From contig JASBVF010000002.1 in assembly GCA_030147525.1 (NCBI GenBank), positions 62,001-126,000 on the forward strand: a stretch of 64,000 bases of DNA. The letters run 5' to 3'. The notes beneath the pieces are model-generated. The model was given only the letters and a program-made list of their open reading frames with translations. It had not been told where the DNA came from and made no database searches. Source of the DNA: Bacteroidota bacterium (GTDB lineage Bacteria > Bacteroidota > Bacteroidia > Chitinophagales > Saprospiraceae). The position numbers were made by a program, and so were the translations under genes. Positions 61,391 to 64,000 of the stretch are shown one piece after another. The stretch's first letter is position 1; each line of letters starts with the position of its first letter.

Positions 61391-62980
61391 ATGGCCAGCA
61401 TCAATCAACTTTCAATCCTGTTCGCTTTCCTTTTTTTATGTAAAACCGCCACCGCCCAGGTCGCTAAAGCCCCGCCCCGCTCTGAAGGCGACGGCCCCTA
61501 CACTCAACTCATCATCCGTGGCGTCACCCTCATCAACGGCAACTGCGCACCGCCCATCGGCCCGGTGGACATCGTAGTGGAGCAAAACAAAATCACAGCG
61601 ATCAAAAACGTCGGCTACCCCGGTGTGCCCATCGACACGGCAGGCCGCCCGAAACTAAAACCCGGCGGCCATGAACTCAACTGCGAAGGCATGTACCTCC
61701 TGCCCGGTTTCGTGGACCTGCACGGCCACATCGGCGGCCGTGCGCAGGGCGCTGACGCCGAATACGTTTTCAAACTCTGGATGGGACACGGCATCACCAC
61801 CGTCCGGGACCCCGCCTGCGGCAATGGGCTGGATTGGGTTTTAGACCAAAAAAAACTAAGCGCCGAGAATAAAATCACCGCTCCCCGCCTTGAAGCCTAC
61901 ACCGTTTTCGGGCAGGGCGACGGCGAGTACCCGACCACCCCGGAAGCCGCCCGTGCATGGGTTCGTGAAAACGCCAAACGGGGCGCTGACGGCATCAAAT
62001 TTTTCGGCGCAGCCCCGGAGATCATGGCGGCCGCTTTGGATGAAAATAAAAAACTTGGCCTGCGCTCCGCCTGTCACCACGCCCAGATGGACGTCGCCGG
62101 CTGGAACGTGCTCAACTCCGCCCGTGCCGGCCTCACCTCGATGGAACACTGGTACGGCCTGCCCGAAGCCCTCTTCGCCGACCGAACCGTGCAGCACTAC
62201 CCGCCCGGCTACAACTACCTCAACGAACAAAACCGCTTCGAGGAGGCCGGCAAACTCTGGAAACAGGCCGCCCCGCCTTACTCCGATCATTGGAACAAGG
62301 TCATGCAGGAACTGCTCGACCTCGATTTCACCCTCGACCCCACGTTCAACATTTACGAAGCCAACCGTGACCTGCACCGGGCTCGCCGGGCCGAGTGGCA
62401 CGAGGAGTACACGCTGCCTTCGCTCTGGCGGTTTTACGCTCCGAACCGCATCTCGCACGGCAGCTACTGGTTCAACTGGGGCACCGAGCAGGAGGTCGCC
62501 TGGAAGGAAAACTACCGCCTCTGGATGACCTTCATCAACGAGTACAAAAACCGGGGCGGGCGGGTCACCGCCGGTTCCGACAGCGGTTTCATCTACCAGC
62601 TCTACGGCTTCGCCTACATCCGGGAACTGGAACTGCTGCGGGAGGCCGGTTTTCACCCGCTCGAAGTCATCCAATCCGCCACACTCAACGGCGCTGAAGC
62701 GCTCGGCATGGCCGACCAGATCGGAACGGTGCAGGTGGGTAAACTCGCCGACTTCGTGATCGTGGAGGAAAATCCGCTGGCCAATTTGCAGGTACTCTAC
62801 GGCACCGGCGCTGTAAAATTGAACGAAAACAACGAAGCCATCCGGGCCGGTGGCGTGAAATACACCGTGAAGGACGGCATCATCTACGACGCTAAAAAAC
62901 TACTGGCGGACGTGCGGGAGATGGTACGGAAGGCGAAGAGCGAGGAGAAGTTTGAGATTAAACAGCCGGGGTCGGAATAA
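61391..62980 (+). CDS. Secreted amidohydrolase-family protein
   Basis: 529 residues from the ATG at 61391, with a signal peptide (SILFAFLFLCKTATAQ). The amidohydrolase pattern is evident: GVTLINGNCAPPIGPVDIVVEQNKI at the start of the composite domain, LPGFVDLHGHIGG with the metal-binding His pair (HGH), GADGIKFFG for the bridging Lys region, HHAQMDVAGW, SMEHWYG and TAGSDSGFIY with the late Asp. The order and C-terminal HG-type end (QVGKLADFVIVEENPLANLQ) fit imidazolonepropionase/prolidase-like members of the superfamily. The substrate is unknown. Gene ends 77 bases before the small unknown gene. Confidence 0.87.
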   Translation: MASINQLSILFAFLFLCKTATAQVAKAPPRSEGDGPYTQLIIRGVTLINGNCAPPIGPVDIVVEQNKITAIKNVGYPGVPIDTAGRPKLKPGGHELNCEGMYLLPGFVDLHGHIGGRAQGADAEYVFKLWMGHGITTVRDPACGNGLDWVLDQKKLSAENKITAPRLEAYTVFGQGDGEYPTTPEAARAWVRENAKRGADGIKFFGAAPEIMAAALDENKKLGLRSACHHAQMDVAGWNVLNSARAGLTSMEHWYGLPEALFADRTVQHYPPGYNYLNEQNRFEEAGKLWKQAAPPYSDHWNKVMQELLDLDFTLDPTFNIYEANRDLHRARRAEWHEEYTLPSLWRFYAPNRISHGSYWFNWGTEQEVAWKENYRLWMTFINEYKNRGGRVTAGSDSGFIYQLYGFAYIRELELLREAGFHPLEVIQSATLNGAEALGMADQIGTVQVGKLADFVIVEENPLANLQVLYGTGAVKLNENNEAIRAGGVKYTVKDGIIYDAKKLLADVREMVRKAKSEEKFEIKQPGSE

Positions 62981-63033
62981 AAACCGGTTTAACCGGCACA
63001 AAATTGAAGTGAGCAAAACTCCTTCGCCTTTGT

Positions 63034-63041
63034 TATTTTTG
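63034..63041 (+). promoter_or_regulatory. Candidate -7 element for the 79-aa gene
   Basis: TATTTTTG matches TAnnTTTG, 16 bases before the ATG; no -33 TTG at normal distance. Confidence 0.45.
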
Positions 63042-63057
63042 TAAAAAAAATTTCAAA

Positions 63058-63297
63058 ATGAATGCACTGGAATTACGTGGCGCTTTCGTCAGCCTGCTTT
63101 CAGAAGTTGAAGACGTCGAGTTGCTTCGGCGGATGCTGGAAAGTTGTGTTGAAATCCTGAAAAAAGTGGACGCACTCGACGACCTGCCGCCCGAAGTGAT
63201 CGAAGCCCTCGAAAAAGCTGAGCAAGATGAAGACCTCAGCGATACCATCACGAATGAAACAGCCTTCAAAATGTTCCGTGAATGGCAAAAACAATAG
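63058..63297 (+). CDS. Small hypothetical protein
   Basis: 79 residues, acidic, mainly helical: MNALELRGAFVSLLSEVED, LLRRMLESCVEILKKVDAL, then PPEVIEALEKAEQDEDLSD and TAFKMFREWQKQ. The opening resembles the small antitoxin-like proteins of Bacteroidota that start with LELR and precede RelE-type toxins. No toxin follows here: the next gene is on the other strand and unrelated. Its own TAnnTTTG site supports expression. Function open. Confidence 0.68.
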   Translation: MNALELRGAFVSLLSEVEDVELLRRMLESCVEILKKVDALDDLPPEVIEALEKAEQDEDLSDTITNETAFKMFREWQKQ

Positions 63298-63318
63298 TCT
63301 GGAAACGGAAAGCCTAAC

Positions 63319-64000
63319 TCACACCTTCCCCAACAACCACTCCCGCTCCGCCAGCGCCTTCGCCTCCATGATTTCGCTCCGCAATTTTTCCCTCGCCGCC
63401 CGGTCGCCTGCCGGTGTTTGCAGCAGTTTTTTGGTGAAACGGATCAGGTTCAGGTAATTCTGCCGCAGGTAGCCCACGTCCCGGCGGCGGCGCAGGAAAG
63501 CCTGGAAACTATCGAGCAACGAGTCGAGAGCGGTGAGTTCGCCGAGTTCGAAGTAGCTGCGCAGCAGCATGCGGCGGGCATCGAGCTGGTGCAGCAGGTC
63601 GTCGAATTCCGTTTGCGTGAGCAGCTCCAGCACCCGGCCGTAGTCCGAGCGGCGGAAGTGCAGCGAGGCGAGGTTGAACAGGTAAGCGCTCTCCCGGTGG
63701 CGTGACTCCAGCGAGTCCCTGTATTTTTTTAAAAAATCCTCCACCCAGTCGAAAGCTTTCAGGCCCAGCCCGGCGTTGGCGATGTTGTTGTAGGTGAAAC
63801 GGGAGAGCACGCCGCCATCCGTAAACACTTCATTTTCAAGGCCTTCCCGGTAAATTTCAAACACTTGCCGCAGGTAAAATTCATGCCCGCCCGCTTCCCG
63901 CTGCGTGTTGATCTGCCGGATGCAGTAGTTCACAGCCAGCGTGTAAATGTCCCGCATTTCCGCCTTCGGGAACTGCTGAAAATGTTGCCGCATCTCCTCC
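63319..64000 (-). CDS. Hypothetical helical-repeat protein (5' truncated)
   Basis: The frame is open to the window end; the ATG at 63993 is preceded by in-frame GAG GAG, so the true start is probably beyond base 64000. About 226 residues are visible, strongly helical with TPR-like features: YTLAVNYCIRQINTQREAG, YRQVFEIYREGLENE-type helices, YLFNLASLHFRRSDYGRVLELL and RRMLLRSYFELGELTALDSLL. The C-terminus is RSEIMEAKALAEREWLLGKV. It may belong to a larger cytoplasmic protein of Bacteroidota with no known role. No catalytic motif is present in the visible part. Confidence 0.75.
   Translation of the reverse strand, partial: EEMRQHFQQFPKAEMRDIYTLAVNYCIRQINTQREAGGHEFYLRQVFEIYREGLENEVFTDGGVLSRFTYNNIANAGLGLKAFDWVEDFLKKYRDSLESRHRESAYLFNLASLHFRRSDYGRVLELLTQTEFDDLLHQLDARRMLLRSYFELGELTALDSLLDSFQAFLRRRRDVGYLRQNYLNLIRFTKKLLQTPAGDRAAREKLRSEIMEAKALAEREWLLGKV

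Overview
The window looks like chromosomal DNA of a Bacteroidota bacterium, most likely a Saprospiria-type environmental lineage. The evidence is several proteins ending in type IX secretion (T9SS) sorting domains, a PorP/SprF protein, CRTAC1/ASPIC-UnbV lipoproteins, a DUF2279 protein, a SMUG2-type glycosylase, and promoter sites that fit the Bacteroidetes -7 consensus TAnnTTTG. There are no phage, IS or CRISPR features. The only tRNA seen is an initiator-type tRNA-Met. Families were assigned by reading motifs, not by database search.

Layout. 1-1119 is the 3' end of a PKD-repeat T9SS cargo gene, followed by a membrane metallophosphoesterase (1297-2544). 2551-4386 is a small arsenic/thiol-metal locus on the minus strand: arsR, arsM and an unusual fusion of a MerT-like membrane segment to a GDCCVxC domain. 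Matching ArsR-type operator palindromes precede arsR and arsM. 4535-6231 holds an esterase, the tRNA and an OmpH/Skp-like chaperone.

6529-30711 is the striking part: four very large minus-strand genes (1289, 1273, 2193 and 2112 aa). Each codes for HYR-type repeats, then a dockerin-like segment, a cohesin-like domain and a T9SS sorting domain. The two largest are recent duplicates carrying different N-terminal heads, and each is preceded by a small secreted protein gene (141 and 145 aa). Each giant or small+giant unit has its own terminator and an unusually long non-coding leader. The leaders share a sequence box and carry hairpin-plus-T-run structures close to the first start codon. Dockerin-like and cohesin-like parts on the same secreted chains suggest, as a hypothesis, an extracellular scaffold that assembles with itself under leader-based control.

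31583-43859 has two CRTAC1-type lipoproteins, two small lipoproteins, an S9 peptidase and a membrane patatin-like protein. 44079-58608 is mostly housekeeping: pth, a HAD nucleotidase, GtrA-like, ligA, a geranylgeranyl-reductase-like flavoprotein, a DksA-like protein lacking zinc cysteines, DUF2279, a prohibitin/SPFH protein, DUF6438, yidC, SMUG2-like and an RsmB-like methyltransferase. 58730-64000 holds a PHP phosphoesterase, PorP/SprF, an amidohydrolase, a small unknown protein and a gene cut by the window end. Many intergenic gaps contain long perfect inverted repeats, and two contain 8-bp tandem arrays.
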